Source: Pseudomonas xionganensis
Lineage (GTDB): Bacteria > Pseudomonadota > Gammaproteobacteria > Pseudomonadales > Pseudomonadaceae
Direction of reading: 5' to 3'
NCBI RefSeq assembly: GCF_009763245.1
Contig: NZ_WKJZ01000001.1
Span: forward strand, 1,852,710-1,916,709
DNA length: 64,000 bases
The position numbers and the translations under genes were made by a program. Under the pieces are notes generated by a model that saw nothing but the letters and a program-made list of their open reading frames with translations, searched no databases and was not told the origin of the DNA. Positions 14,878 to 23,979 of the stretch are shown here, piece after piece; the first letter of the stretch is position 1, and each line of letters begins with the position of its first letter.

Positions 14878-15837
14878 ATGGTTTTTCGCCTGCTGAATGA
14901 AAAGAGCCGGATCTTCGCCCATGCAGATCCCTATGCCGTGTCCGACTACGTCAACCAGCATGTCGGCAGCCACTGCATTCGTTTGCCGCAAACCTATGGT
15001 GCTGAGGCCAGCCTCAGTCATCGTACCTTCGGCGACCTCGACCTGTGCCGGATCAGCTATGGCGGCAGTGTGCGGGTCACCTCGCCGGCGCTGGAAACCA
15101 TCTATCACCTGCAGCTGTTGCTTAGCGGGCATTGCCTGTGGCGCGGCGGGCCGGAGCGTGAGCAGTATCTGACTCCCGGCGAGCTGCTGCTGATCAACCC
15201 GGACGATCCGGTCGACCTGACCTATTCCGACGATTGCGAGAAATTTATCCTCAAGCTGCCGGCGCGGCTGATCGAGCAGGTCTGCCGCGACAATCAGTGG
15301 AGCATGCCCCGGGAAGGGGTGCGCTTTGCCTCGCGTTATAACCTCGACGACATCGAGGGCTTCGGCAATCTGCTGGCGCTGATCTGCGAAGAGGCCGAGA
15401 GCGAGCAGGCGGTGCCGCAGATCGCCGAGCATTTCACCCGCATCATCGCCACCAAGCTGCTGGCCCAGGTGGCCAACAACGTCAAGCGCCTGCCCCAGGA
15501 CGAGCATTCGGCGTCCTTCGAGCGCATCCTGCACTTTATCGACAGCAACCTGCAGCAGGACATCAGCCTGGAACAGCTGGCCGAGCTGGCCCGGGTCAGT
15601 CCACGCACGCTCTATGGCCTGTTCGAGAAGCATGTGGGCAGCACGCCCAAGCACTTTATCCGGCAGAAAAAGCTGGAGAAGGTGCATGCCTGCCTCAGCG
15701 ACCCCAGTGTGCGGGTGCGCAATATCACCGAGGTGGCGCTGGACTACGGCTTCCTTCATCTGGGCCGCTTCTCCGAGTGCTATAAGAGCACCTTTGGCGA
15801 GCTGCCGTCCGATACCCTGCGTCGTCGCGAAGCCTGA
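14878..15837 (+). CDS. benR: BenR, AraC/XylS-family activator of benzoate genes
   Basis: 319 residues from ATG 14878 (a GTG lies one codon upstream). The N-terminal half is the XylS-type effector domain (VGSHCIRLPQTYGAEASLSH; LTPGELLLINPDDPVDLTY); the C-terminal 100 residues hold two helix-turn-helix units (ISLEQLAELARVSPRTLYGL and ITEVALDYGFLHLGRFSECY). In Pseudomonas BenR senses benzoate directly and activates benABCD. Two copies of TGCA-N6-GGATA, the XylS/BenR half-site pair, lie before benA 170 bp downstream. The linker and HTH are complete. Confidence 0.93.
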   Translation: MVFRLLNEKSRIFAHADPYAVSDYVNQHVGSHCIRLPQTYGAEASLSHRTFGDLDLCRISYGGSVRVTSPALETIYHLQLLLSGHCLWRGGPEREQYLTPGELLLINPDDPVDLTYSDDCEKFILKLPARLIEQVCRDNQWSMPREGVRFASRYNLDDIEGFGNLLALICEEAESEQAVPQIAEHFTRIIATKLLAQVANNVKRLPQDEHSASFERILHFIDSNLQQDISLEQLAELARVSPRTLYGLFEKHVGSTPKHFIRQKKLEKVHACLSDPSVRVRNITEVALDYGFLHLGRFSECYKSTFGELPSDTLRRREA

Positions 15838-15856
15838 TATCCCGTCTTTTGACCGT

Positions 15857-15956
15857 GTAGGGTGGACAACGCGAAGCGTGTCCACCGATCGGGCCTGCGC
15901 CTAATTTCCCCGCTGGGCCACAGGTGGAAAACGCTGCGCGGTTTTCCACCCTACGG
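15857..15956 (+). repeat. GTAGGGTG-type inverted palindrome pair
   Basis: GTAGGGTGGACAACGCGAAG with its own complementary arm CGTGTCCACC, and an inverted second unit ending GGTTTTCCACCCTACG. Such pairs recur about eleven times in the window, always between genes. This one lies between benR and the benA promoter. Confidence 0.75.
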
Positions 15957-16007
15957 ACTTTGCTCAAGTCTACGACTGACGGGGTTTCTACAACCTTGGT
16001 CGCACCC

Positions 16008-16071
16008 TGCAGAAAACGGATAAAGGTCGTGCAGTAACTGGATATTGTCGGACAGTCCTACGCCATAGTCT
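16008..16071 (+). promoter_or_regulatory. BenR-activated promoter of benABC
   Basis: Two direct TGCA-N6-GGATA sites at 16008-16022 and 16030-16044 (22-bp period) match the XylS/BenR operator TGCA-N6-GGNTA. Downstream, CCTACGCCATAGTCTT lines up with CCTACCCCTTAGGCTT of the XylS-controlled Pm promoter, placing a -10 at TAGTCT (16066-16071), about 35 bp before the benA ribosome site. The same layout of tandem sites and -10 supports direct BenR control. Confidence 0.8.
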
Positions 16072-16107
16072 TGGAACCGTTGAAACAATAACAACGGAGC
16101 CATGGCG

Positions 16108-17469
16108 ATGAACCTGGGACTCGATTACCTGAACGGCCTGCTGCAAGAAGATAAAGACAAGGGCATTTTCCGCTGCAAGCGCGAGATGTTCACCGACCCC
16201 CGTTTGTTCGACCTGGAGATGCAGCACATCTTCGAGGGCAACTGGCTGTATCTGGCCCACGAGAGCCAGATCCCGCAGAACAACGACTACTACACCACCC
16301 ACATGGGGCGTCAGCCGATCTTTATCGCGCGCAACAAGGACGGTGAGCTCAACGCCTTTATCAACGCCTGCAGCCATCGCGGCGCCATGCTCTGCCGTTT
16401 CAAGAGTGGCAACAAGGCCACCTACACCTGCCCCTTCCATGGCTGGACCTTCAACAACAACGGCAAGCTGCTCAAGGTCAAGGATCCCAAGGAAGCCGGC
16501 TACCCGGACAGCTTCGACTGCGACGGCTCCCACGACCTGAAGAAGGTCGCCCGCTTCGAGTCCTACCGCGGCTTTCTGTTCGGTAGCCTGCGCGAGGACG
16601 TGGCGCCGCTTGAGGACTTCCTCGGCGAGTCGAAGAAGATCATCGACATGATCTGCGACCAGTCCAGCGAAGGCCTGGAAGTGCTGCGCGGCTCCAGCAC
16701 CTATGTGTTCGAGGGTAACTGGAAACTGCAGGCCGAGAACGGCGCCGACGGCTACCACGTCACTGCCGTGCACTGGAACTACGCCGCCACCCAGCAGCAG
16801 CGCAAGCTCAAGGAAGCCGGCGACGATATCCGCGCCATGAGCGCCGGCGGCTGGGGCAAGAAGGGCGGTGGTTTCTACTCCTTCGAGAACGGCCACCTGC
16901 TGCTCTGGACCCGCTGGGACAACCCGGAAGACCGCCCACTGTTCGCCGACCGCGAGCGCCTCGCCGCCGAGTTCGGCGAAGCCCGCGCCGACTGGATGAT
17001 CGGCCACTCGCGCAACCTCTGCCTGTACCCCAACCTGTACCTGATGGACCAGTTCGGCTCGCAGCTGCGCATCGCCCGCCCGCTGTCGGTGGACAAGACC
17101 GAAGTGACCATCTACTGCATCGCGCCCAAGGGCGAGAGTAGCGATGCCCGTGCCCGGCGCATCCGCCAGTACGAGGACTTCTTCAACGTCTCCGGCATGG
17201 CCACCCCCGACGACCTGGAAGAGTTCCGTGCCTGCCAGCAAGGCTTCGCCGGCCGCGCCATGGAGTGGAACGACATGTCTCGCGGGGCCAAGCACTGGAT
17301 CGACGGCGCCGACGAGTCGGCCAAGGAAATCGACCTGCACCCGCTGATGAGCGGTGCGCGTACTGAGGACGAGGGGCTGTTTGTGCTGCAGCACCACTAC
17401 TGGCAGCAGCAGATGATCAAGGCGCTGAAAGAACAGCAGGAACAACTGATTCACGTGGAGGGTGCGTAA
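16108..17469 (+). CDS. benA: BenA, benzoate 1,2-dioxygenase large (alpha) subunit
   Basis: 453 residues from ATG 16108, which has GGAG at eight-base spacing; ATG 16102 is too near that site, and homologues also begin with M-x-LGxDYLNGLL. The Rieske cluster ligands are C88-x-H90 and C108-x2-H111 (CSHRGAMLC...CPFHGW). The mononuclear iron motif lies in [19 protein letters not shown]. With BenB and BenC it adds O2 to benzoate to give the cis-1,2-dihydrodiol carboxylate. Full length, no anomalies. First gene of the BenR-controlled operon; benB starts at the next base after the stop. Confidence 0.96.
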   Translation: MNLGLDYLNGLLQEDKDKGIFRCKREMFTDPRLFDLEMQHIFEGNWLYLAHESQIPQNNDYYTTHMGRQPIFIARNKDGELNAFINACSHRGAMLCRFKSGNKATYTCPFHGWTFNNNGKLLKVKDPKEAGYPDSFDCDGSHDLKKVARFESYRGFLFGSLREDVAPLEDFLGESKKIIDMICDQSSEGLEVLRGSSTYVFEGNWKLQAENGADGYHVTAVHWNYAATQQQRKLKEAGDDIRAMSAGGWGKKGGGFYSFENGHLLLWTRWDNPEDRPLFADRERLAAEFGEARADWMIGHSRNLCLYPNLYLMDQFGSQLRIARPLSVDKTEVTIYCIAPKGESSDARARRIRQYEDFFNVSGMATPDDLEEFRACQQGFAGRAMEWNDMSRGAKHWIDGADESAKEIDLHPLMSGARTEDEGLFVLQHHYWQQQMIKALKEQQEQLIHVEGA

Positions 17470-17958
17470 ATGAGCCTTTCCTATGACGCCGTGCGCGATT
17501 TTCTCTACCGCGAAGCGCGCTACCTGGACGACAAGCAGTGGGATGAGTGGCTGGAGCTGTACGCCCCGGACGCCGAGTTCTGGATGCCGGCCTGGGACGA
17601 TAACGACCAGCTGGTGGAAAACCCGCAGACCGAGATCTCGCTGATCTGGTACGGCAACCGCAGCGGCCTGGAAGACCGGGTGTTCCGCATCCGCACCGAG
17701 CGCTCCAGCGCCACCATTCCGGACACCCGCACCTCGCACAACATCAACAATATCGAGATTGTTGAGCAGGAAGAGGGTCTGTGCCGGGTGCGCTTTAACT
17801 GGCACACCCTGAGCTTTCGCTATAAGACCGTCGACCACTTCTACGGCACCAGCTTCTACAGCCTCGATACCCACGGCGAAAACCCGCTGATCAAGGCCAA
17901 GAAGGTGATCCTGAAGAACGATTACGTCAGGCAAGTCATCGACGTTTACCACATTTAA
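17470..17958 (+). CDS. benB: BenB, benzoate 1,2-dioxygenase small (beta) subunit
   Basis: 162 residues of the ring-hydroxylating dioxygenase beta family: SYDAVRDFLYREARYLDDKQ, W-EWLELYAPDAEFWMP, and C-terminal VILKNDYVRQVIDVYHI. It packs with BenA into an alpha3-beta3 enzyme and has no cofactor of its own. The ATG follows the benA stop with no gap, so the two are translationally coupled, giving equal amounts. Length is standard. Confidence 0.95.
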   Translation: MSLSYDAVRDFLYREARYLDDKQWDEWLELYAPDAEFWMPAWDDNDQLVENPQTEISLIWYGNRSGLEDRVFRIRTERSSATIPDTRTSHNINNIEIVEQEEGLCRVRFNWHTLSFRYKTVDHFYGTSFYSLDTHGENPLIKAKKVILKNDYVRQVIDVYHI

Positions 17959-17978
17959 GTCCGCTGCAGCGCTGCCGG

Positions 17979-17997
17979 CGGGAGCGTTTCGCTCCCG
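17979..17997 (+). other. Perfect hairpin between benB and benC
   Basis: Eight-bp arms CGGGAGCG and CGCTCCCG with a TTT loop in the 81-bp benB-benC gap, without a T tract. It could stabilise or process the upstream benAB part of the transcript or lower reading into benC. Inferred from structure only. Confidence 0.5.
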
Positions 17998-18039
17998 TCA
18001 CGGGTCGCTGCATGCCAAAACTGCCTAGCTAGGTGTGCC

Positions 18040-19050
18040 ATGAGCCACAAGATCGCACTGAATTTTGAAGACGGGGTGACCCGTTTTATCGACGCCAAGA
18101 TCGGCGAAACCGTTGCCGACGCGGCCTATCGCCAGGGCATCAATATCCCCCTGGACTGCCGCGATGGCGCTTGCGGTGCCTGCAAGTGCTTTGCCGAAGC
18201 CGGCCAGTACGACCTCGGCGAGGACTATATCGAGGACGCCCTGAGCGAGGCCGAGGCCGAGCAAGGCTATGTGCTGACCTGCCAGATGCGCGCCGAAAGC
18301 GACTGCGTGATCCGCGTGCCGGCCTCCTCGCAGCTGTGCAAGACCCAGCAGGCCAGCTTCGAGGCGGCCATCAGCGCGGTGCGCCAGCTCTCTGATAGCA
18401 CCATCGCCCTGTCGATCAAGGGCGAGGCGCTCAACCAGCTGGCATTCCTGCCGGGCCAGTACGTCAACCTCAAGGTGCCGGGCAGCGAGCAGACCCGCGC
18501 CTATTCGTTCAGCAGCCTGCCCAAGGACGGCGAAGTCAGCTTCCTGATCCGCAACGTGCCGGGCGGGCTGATGAGCAGCTTCCTGACCAACCTGGCCAAG
18601 GCCGGCGACAGCATCAGCCTGGCCGGGCCGCTGGGCAGCTTCTACCTGCGCGATATCAAGCGCCCGCTGCTGCTGCTGGCCGGCGGCACCGGTCTCGCGC
18701 CCTTTACCGCGATGCTGGAGAAGATCGCCGCCGAGGGCAGCGCGCACCCGCTGCACCTGATCTACGGCGTGACCCACGACCATGACCTGGTCGAGCTGGA
18801 CAAGCTGGAAGCCTTCGCCGCGCGTATCCCCGGCTTCAGCTTCAGTGCCTGCGTGGCCAGCCCCGAGAGCAGCTACCCGCACAAGGGCTACGTTACCCAG
18901 CACATTGAGCCCAAGCATCTCAACGACGGCGAGGTGGACATCTACCTGTGCGGTCCGCCGCCGATGGTCGAGGCGGTCAGCGGCTATATCCGCGAGCAGG
19001 GCATCGCACCGGCCAATTTCTATTACGAGAAATTTGCCGCCAGCGCTTGA
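18040..19050 (+). CDS. benC: BenC, benzoate 1,2-dioxygenase electron-transfer reductase
   Basis: 336 residues in three domains: an N-terminal plant-type 2Fe-2S ferredoxin (CRDGACGACKCFAE...LTCQM, residues 44-87), an FAD-binding domain (RAYSFSS, residues about 153-159) and an NAD-binding domain (LLLAGGTGLAPF, CGPPPMVEAV). It passes electrons from NADH to the BenA Rieske centre. Good CDS start at 18040; the end is followed by a REP pair separating it from benD. Confidence 0.95.
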   Translation: MSHKIALNFEDGVTRFIDAKIGETVADAAYRQGINIPLDCRDGACGACKCFAEAGQYDLGEDYIEDALSEAEAEQGYVLTCQMRAESDCVIRVPASSQLCKTQQASFEAAISAVRQLSDSTIALSIKGEALNQLAFLPGQYVNLKVPGSEQTRAYSFSSLPKDGEVSFLIRNVPGGLMSSFLTNLAKAGDSISLAGPLGSFYLRDIKRPLLLLAGGTGLAPFTAMLEKIAAEGSAHPLHLIYGVTHDHDLVELDKLEAFAARIPGFSFSACVASPESSYPHKGYVTQHIEPKHLNDGEVDIYLCGPPPMVEAVSGYIREQGIAPANFYYEKFAASA

Positions 19051-19070
19051 GGCACACAGCCCGGTGCTTT

Positions 19071-19134
19071 TGTAGGAGCGGCTTTAGCCGCGAATTGAAC
19101 AGCCAGGAGCTTCGCGGCTGAAGCCGCTCCTACG
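19071..19134 (+). repeat. REP pair (GCGGCTTTAGCCGC type) between benC and benD
   Basis: Inverted pair: TGTAGGAGCGGCTTTAGCCG and its complement with one change (GGCTGAAGCC). It is the same family that flanks the RAYT gene at 51,712. Position inside the ben operon may set transcript stability. Confidence 0.85.
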
Positions 19135-19156
19135 AGTCGAAATTGAGGTGAAGCAG

Positions 19157-19921
19157 ATGAACAAGCGTTTCCAAGACAAGGTTGCTGTAGTCACCGGCGC
19201 TGCCCAGGGCATCGGCCGCCGCGTGGCCGAGCGGCTGCTGGAGGAGGGCGCGCAGGTGGTGGCGGTGGATCGCTCCGAACTGGTCTTCGAACTGGCCGAG
19301 CAGCCCGGCGTGCTGTGCCTGACCGCCGACCTGGAGCAGGCCGGCGATTGCCAGGGCGTGATGCAGGCGGCGGTGGAGCGCTTCGGCCGCCTCGACATCC
19401 TGATCAACAACGTCGGCGGCACCATCTGGGCCAAGCCGTTTGAGCACTATGAAACGGAGCAGATCGAGGCCGAGGTGCGTCGCTCGCTATTCCCCACCCT
19501 GTGGTGCTGCCATGCCGCGCTGCCGCAGATGCTGGAGCAGGGCAGCGGCGCCATCGTCAACGTCTCCTCCATCGCCACCCGCGGGGTTAACCGCGTGCCC
19601 TACGGTGCGGCCAAGGGCGGGGTCAACGCCCTGACCGCCTGCCTGGCCTTCGAGACCGCCGAGCGCGGCATCCGCGTCAATGCCACCGCCCCCGGCGGCA
19701 CCGAGGCGCCGCCACGGCGTATCCCGCGCAATGCCGCTGAACAGAGCGCCGAGGAGAAGGGCTGGTACCAGCAGATCGTCGACCAGACCCTGCACAGCAG
19801 CCTGATGAAGCGCTACGGCAGCATCGACGAACAGGTCGGCGCCATCCTTTTTCTCGCCTCGGATGAGGCCTCCTATATCACCGGCGTAACCCTGCCGGTG
19901 GGCGGCGGCGATCTGGGCTAA
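19157..19921 (+). CDS. benD: BenD, benzoate cis-diol dehydrogenase
   Basis: 254 residues from ATG 19157 (GAGGTG ribosome site eight bases upstream; GTG 19148 is not favoured). Short-chain dehydrogenase: VVTGAAQGIGRR for NAD binding, NNVGG, and the catalytic S-Y-x3-K set (NVSSIATRG...VPYGAAKGG). It oxidises 1,6-dihydroxycyclohexa-2,4-diene-1-carboxylate with loss of CO2 to catechol. It is flanked on both sides by REP pairs, so benC, benD and benK messages may be stabilised differently. Confidence 0.95.
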   Translation: MNKRFQDKVAVVTGAAQGIGRRVAERLLEEGAQVVAVDRSELVFELAEQPGVLCLTADLEQAGDCQGVMQAAVERFGRLDILINNVGGTIWAKPFEHYETEQIEAEVRRSLFPTLWCCHAALPQMLEQGSGAIVNVSSIATRGVNRVPYGAAKGGVNALTACLAFETAERGIRVNATAPGGTEAPPRRIPRNAAEQSAEEKGWYQQIVDQTLHSSLMKRYGSIDEQVGAILFLASDEASYITGVTLPVGGGDLG

Positions 19922-19930
19922 GCACAACCT

Positions 19931-19995
19931 CGTAGGAGCGGCTTTAGCCGCGAAGCGTCTGGCTTCCCAGGTTCGCGGCTAAAGCCGCTCCTACA
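19931..19995 (+). repeat. REP pair between benD and benK
   Basis: Inverted pair of the GCGGCTTTAGCCGC family, units about 19931-19954 and 19972-19995, separated by 17 bp. Same family as the pair between benC and benD. Confidence 0.85.
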
Positions 19996-20043
19996 CAAGC
20001 AACCGAGCTTTTCACAACAAAAACAACAGAGAGAACCCCTGCC

Positions 20044-21384
20044 ATGCGACAGATAGACGTTCACCCGGTTATCGACAACGCGCGTTTTAGCCGCTTTCAC
20101 TGGATGGTCATGGCGCTGTGTGCGCTGCTGCTGATCTTCGACGGCTACGACCTGTTTATCTTCGGCGTGGTGCTGCCGTCGATCATGCAGGAGTGGAACC
20201 TTACGCCCATGGAAGCCGGCGCCCTGGGCAGCTATGCGCTGTTCGGCATGATGTTCGGCGCCCTGACCTTCGGCACCCTGGCCGACAAGATCGGGCGCAA
20301 GAAGGGCATCGCCATCTGCTTTGTGCTGTTCTCCACGGCGACCATTCTCAACGGCTTTGCCAGCAACCCCACCGAGTTCGGCATCTTCCGCTTTATTGCG
20401 GGCTTGGGCTGTGGCGGGCTGATGCCCAACGCCGTGGCGCTGATGAACGAGTACGCGCCCAAGCGCCTGCGCAGCACCCTGGTGGCGGTGATGTTCAGCG
20501 GCTATTCCCTGGGCGGCATGCTCGCCGCCGGCGTGGGCATCTATATGCTGCCGCGTTTCGGTTGGGAGTCGATGTTCTTCGCCGCCGCCGTGCCGCTGCT
20601 GCTATTGCCGCTGATCCTGTGGAAGCTGCCGGAGTCGGTGGGTTTCCTGGTGCGTCAGGGCCGTCATCAACAGGCCCGGGTAATTCTCAACAAGGTCGAA
20701 CCGGCGCTGGCCATCAATGCCAATGACCAACTGCAGTTAAGCGATACCAAGGGCCAGGGCGTCGGCGTGTTCGAGCTGTTCCGCGAGCAGCGTGCGCTGC
20801 GCACCCTGTGCCTGTGGCTGGCGTTCTTCTGCTGCCTGCTGATGGTCTACGCCCTGAGTTCCTGGCTGCCCAAGCTGATGGGGAGCGCCGGTTACAGCCT
20901 GGGTTCCAGCCTGTCGTTCCTGCTGGCGCTGAATTTTGGCGGTATGGCCGGGGCCATTGTGGGCGGCTGGCTGGGTGATCGCTTCAACCTGGGCAAGGTG
21001 ATGGTGGCCTTCTTTGTCGCTGCTGCCGTGTCGATCAGCCTGCTGGGCTTCAAGAGCCCGACCCCGGTGCTCTATCTGCTGATCTTTATCGCCGGCGCCA
21101 CCACCATCGGCACGCAGATTCTCCTGTATGCCGGCGCCGCGCAGTTCTATGGCCTGTCGATCCGCTCCACGGGCCTGGGCTGGGCCTCGGGCATCGGTCG
21201 CAACGGCGCCATCGTCGGGCCGCTGCTCGGTGGTGCGCTGATGGCCATCAACCTGCCGCTGCAACTGAACTTCATTGCTTTTGCCGTACCCGGGGCCATC
21301 GCCGCCCTGGCCATGGCGGTATTCACCCTCAGCGGTCAGCGGCGCCAGGCGGCGAGCGCAGCCCTGACGGCGGCCAAGGCCTGA
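20044..21384 (+). CDS. benK: BenK, major-facilitator benzoate transporter
   Basis: 446 residues, twelve predicted membrane segments. The loop 2-3 signature ADKIGRKKG and the first helix motif LLIFDGYDLFIFGVVLPS, with its acidic residue in the membrane, are typical of the aromatic acid:H+ symporter family. Its job is proton-driven benzoate uptake at low concentration. It follows benD and precedes catB, with a small palindrome in the next gap. A second, unrelated benzoate carrier (BenE) is coded further on. Confidence 0.93.
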   Translation: MRQIDVHPVIDNARFSRFHWMVMALCALLLIFDGYDLFIFGVVLPSIMQEWNLTPMEAGALGSYALFGMMFGALTFGTLADKIGRKKGIAICFVLFSTATILNGFASNPTEFGIFRFIAGLGCGGLMPNAVALMNEYAPKRLRSTLVAVMFSGYSLGGMLAAGVGIYMLPRFGWESMFFAAAVPLLLLPLILWKLPESVGFLVRQGRHQQARVILNKVEPALAINANDQLQLSDTKGQGVGVFELFREQRALRTLCLWLAFFCCLLMVYALSSWLPKLMGSAGYSLGSSLSFLLALNFGGMAGAIVGGWLGDRFNLGKVMVAFFVAAAVSISLLGFKSPTPVLYLLIFIAGATTIGTQILLYAGAAQFYGLSIRSTGLGWASGIGRNGAIVGPLLGGALMAINLPLQLNFIAFAVPGAIAALAMAVFTLSGQRRQAASAALTAAKA

Positions 21385-21404
21385 GCTTTAGCCCTCACCC
21401 CCGG

Positions 21405-21430
21405 CCCCTCTCCCGCAAGCGGGAGAGGGG
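21405..21430 (+). repeat. Palindrome between benK and catB
   Basis: Perfect 12-bp arms CCCCTCTCCCGC and GCGGGAGAGGGG around AA. No T tract follows. A related sequence class forms a larger structure between catA and benE. Confidence 0.7.
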
Positions 21431-21458
21431 AGTACTAGGTAACTGACTGGAATTTGAA

Positions 21459-22580
21459 ATGAGCCACGCCCTGATCGAAAGCCTGACGGCGACCCTCGTC
21501 GACCTGCCGACCATTCGCCCGCACAAGCTGGCCATGCACACCATGCAGCAACAAAGCCTGGTGATTATCCGCCTGCGTTGCAGCGACGGTGTTGAAGGTA
21601 TTGGCGAGGCCACCACCATCGGTGGCCTGGCCTACGGCAACGAGAGCCCGGAGAGCATCAAGCAGAATATCGACAGCCACCTGGCGCCGGCGCTGCTGGA
21701 TCAGGACGCGGCCAATATCAACGCCTGCATGCAGCGCCTGGACAAGATCGCCAAGGGCAATACCTTCGCCAAGTCCGGCATCGAAAGTGCGTTGCTCGAT
21801 GCCCAGGGCAAGCGCCTGGGGCTGCCGGTCAGCGAGCTGCTCGGCGGCCGCGTGCGCGACAGCCTGGAAGTGGCCTGGACCCTGGCCTCGGGCGACACCG
21901 TCAAGGACATCGCCGAGGCCGAGCAGATGCTGGCCTTGCGTCGTCACCGCATCTTCAAGTTGAAGATCGGTGCCGGCGAGCTGCAGCGCGATCTCCAGCA
22001 CGTGATCATGATCAAGCGGGCGCTGGGCGATTGCGCCAGCGTGCGGGTCGATGTCAACCAGGGCTGGGATGAGTCCCAGGCTATCCGCGCCTGCCAGGTG
22101 CTGGGCGACAACGGCATCGACCTGATTGAACAGCCCATCTCGCGGATCAATCGCGCCGGCCAGGTGCGCCTCAATCAGCGCAGCCCGGCACCGATCATGG
22201 CCGACGAATCCATCGAAAGCGTGGAGGACGCCTTTAGCCTGGCGGCCGCCGGTGCGGCTTCAGTGTTTGCCCTGAAGATCGCCAAGAACGGCGGCCCGCG
22301 CGCCGTTCTGCGCACCGCACAGATTGCCGAAGCGGCCGGTATCGCCCTGTACGGCGGGACCATGCTCGAAGGCGCCATCGGCACCCTGGCCTCGGCCCAC
22401 GCCTTCCTCACCCTCAAGCAGCTGACCTGGGGCACCGAGCTGTTCGGCCCGCTGCTGCTCACCGAAGAAATCGTCACCGAGGCGCCGCTCTATCGCGACT
22501 TCGCCCTGCAGGTGCCGCGTACCCCGGGCCTGGGCCTGACCCTGGACGAAGAGCGCCTGGCGTTCTTTGCCCGCAAGTGA
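21459..22580 (+). CDS. catB: CatB, muconate cycloisomerase
   Basis: 373 residues, enolase superfamily. The active-site lysine motif KLKIGAG (about K169), metal ligands in VDVNQGWD, EQPIS and ADESIES, and the late glutamate in GTMLEGAIG are all present. It converts cis,cis-muconate to muconolactone. In most pseudomonads catBC lie divergent from catR; here catB follows benK in the same direction and there is no catR nearby, so its control is likely to come from upstream ben transcription. Confidence 0.96.
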   Translation: MSHALIESLTATLVDLPTIRPHKLAMHTMQQQSLVIIRLRCSDGVEGIGEATTIGGLAYGNESPESIKQNIDSHLAPALLDQDAANINACMQRLDKIAKGNTFAKSGIESALLDAQGKRLGLPVSELLGGRVRDSLEVAWTLASGDTVKDIAEAEQMLALRRHRIFKLKIGAGELQRDLQHVIMIKRALGDCASVRVDVNQGWDESQAIRACQVLGDNGIDLIEQPISRINRAGQVRLNQRSPAPIMADESIESVEDAFSLAAAGAASVFALKIAKNGGPRAVLRTAQIAEAAGIALYGGTMLEGAIGTLASAHAFLTLKQLTWGTELFGPLLLTEEIVTEAPLYRDFALQVPRTPGLGLTLDEERLAFFARK

Positions 22581-22596
22581 AACGGAGGCAATCCTG

Positions 22597-22887
22597 ATGC
22601 TGTTCCACGTAAAGATGACCGTAAAGCTGCCGGCCGATATGGACCCGACAGTGGCCGCGAGTATCAAGGCCGAGGAGAAGGAACTGGCCCAGCGCCTGAT
22701 GCGCGAGGGCACCTGGCGCCACCTGTGGCGCATTGCCGGGCACTACGCCAACTACAGCGTATTCGACGTGGCCAGCGTCGAGGCCCTGCACGACACCCTG
22801 CTGCAGCTGCCGCTGTTCCCCTACATGGATATCGAGGTCACGCCGCTGTGCCGGCATCCCTCGTCGATCCATAGCGATGACCGCTGA
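22597..22887 (+). CDS. catC: CatC, muconolactone delta-isomerase
   Basis: 96 residues, ATG 22597 with GGAGG eight bases upstream. The sequence MLFHVKMTVKLPADMDP, and EGTWRHLWRIAGHYANYSVF with catalytic Glu/Lys region, is typical of this small decameric isomerase, which shifts the double bond to give beta-ketoadipate enol-lactone. Starts 16 bp after catB and is followed 31 bp later by catA. Confidence 0.96.
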   Translation: MLFHVKMTVKLPADMDPTVAASIKAEEKELAQRLMREGTWRHLWRIAGHYANYSVFDVASVEALHDTLLQLPLFPYMDIEVTPLCRHPSSIHSDDR

Positions 22888-22918
22888 TCCCACTCAGAAC
22901 AACAACGAGGAAACCATC

Positions 22919-23860
22919 ATGACCGTTAAAGTTAGCCACACTGCCGCCATGCAAGACCTGTTCAAGGAGGCCGCCGGCCTCAACAACGACCAGGGCAGCC
23001 CCCGGGTCAAGCAGATCATGCTGCGCCTGATCAATGATGCGGCCAAACTGATCGAAGACCTGGAAATAACCGAAGACGAATTCTGGAAGACCGTCGACTA
23101 CCTCAACCGCCTGGGCGGTCGCAATGAAGTCGGCCTGCTGGTGCCGGGCCTGGGCCTGGAGCACTTCCTCGACGTGCTGCAGGATGCCAAGGACGCCCAG
23201 GCCGGCCTGAGCGGCGGCACCCCGCGCACCATCGAAGGCCCGCTCTATGTGGCCGGCGCCCCGGTGGTCGAAGGCGAAGCACGGATGGACGATGGCACCG
23301 AACTGGATCAGGCCACCGTGATGTTCCTCGACGGTGTGGTCACCGACACCCAGGGCCAGCCTGTGGCCGGTGCGGTAGTCGACCTGTGGCATGCCAATAC
23401 CCAAGGCAACTACTCCTACTTCGACAAGAGCCAGAGCGACTACAACCTGCGCCGGCGCATCGTCACCGACGCCGAGGGTCGCTACCGCGCCCGCAGCATC
23501 GTGCCCTGCGGCTATGGCTGCGCCCCGGACGGCCCGACCCAGGAATGCCTGGACCTGCTCGGTCGCCACGGCCAGCGCCCGGCGCATATCCACTTCTTTA
23601 TCTCCGCCCTGGGTCATCGCCACCTGACCACCCAGATCAACCTGGCCGGTGAAAAGTACCTGTGGGACGACTTCGCCTACGCCACCCGCGACGGCCTGGT
23701 CGGCGATATCCAGTTTGTCGAGGATGAAGCGGCCGCCCGTGACCGTGGCGTCGACGGCAAGCGCTTCGCCACCCTGACGTTCGACTTCGTGCTGCAACAG
23801 GCGCCAAGCGCCAAGGCCGAACAGCGCAGCGCCCGGCCGCGGGCCTTGCAGGGTGCGTGA
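22919..23860 (+). CDS. catA: CatA, catechol 1,2-dioxygenase
   Basis: 313 residues from ATG 22919 (AACGAGG ribosome site); longer upstream frames overlap catC and are rejected. Intradiol dioxygenase: Fe(III) ligands are Tyr165 (NYSYFD), Tyr199 (CGYGC), His223 and His225 (RPAHIHF). An N-terminal helical dimerisation region (residues 1-100) precedes the beta-sandwich core. It opens catechol to cis,cis-muconate. Order catB-catC-catA is conserved in Pseudomonas. Full length. Confidence 0.96.
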   Translation: MTVKVSHTAAMQDLFKEAAGLNNDQGSPRVKQIMLRLINDAAKLIEDLEITEDEFWKTVDYLNRLGGRNEVGLLVPGLGLEHFLDVLQDAKDAQAGLSGGTPRTIEGPLYVAGAPVVEGEARMDDGTELDQATVMFLDGVVTDTQGQPVAGAVVDLWHANTQGNYSYFDKSQSDYNLRRRIVTDAEGRYRARSIVPCGYGCAPDGPTQECLDLLGRHGQRPAHIHFFISALGHRHLTTQINLAGEKYLWDDFAYATRDGLVGDIQFVEDEAAARDRGVDGKRFATLTFDFVLQQAPSAKAEQRSARPRALQGA

Positions 23861-23869
23861 TCGCTGACA

Positions 23870-23979
23870 CCCTCTCCCCCAGCCCCTCTCCCGGAGGGCG
23901 AGGGGAGACAAGCGCAGCGCGCGGATGTGAACGCTGCATCCAGCTCCCTCTCCCCTTGGGAGAGGGTTGGGGAGAGGGC
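23870..23979 (+). repeat. Large inverted repeat between catA and benE
   Basis: CCCTCTCCCCCAGCCCCTCT near 23870 pairs with GGGAGAGGGTTGGGGAGAGG ending near 23979, enclosing a short GC-rich middle. It fills the gap after catA and lies before the benE leader. May act as a terminator-like or transcript-stabilising structure. Confidence 0.65.

Noticed and set aside
15988..17952. 654-codon open frame antisense to benA and benB
   Set aside because: It mirrors the codon pattern of well-identified dioxygenase genes on the other strand; composition (V, H, Q, G, L) is that of a high-GC shadow frame.
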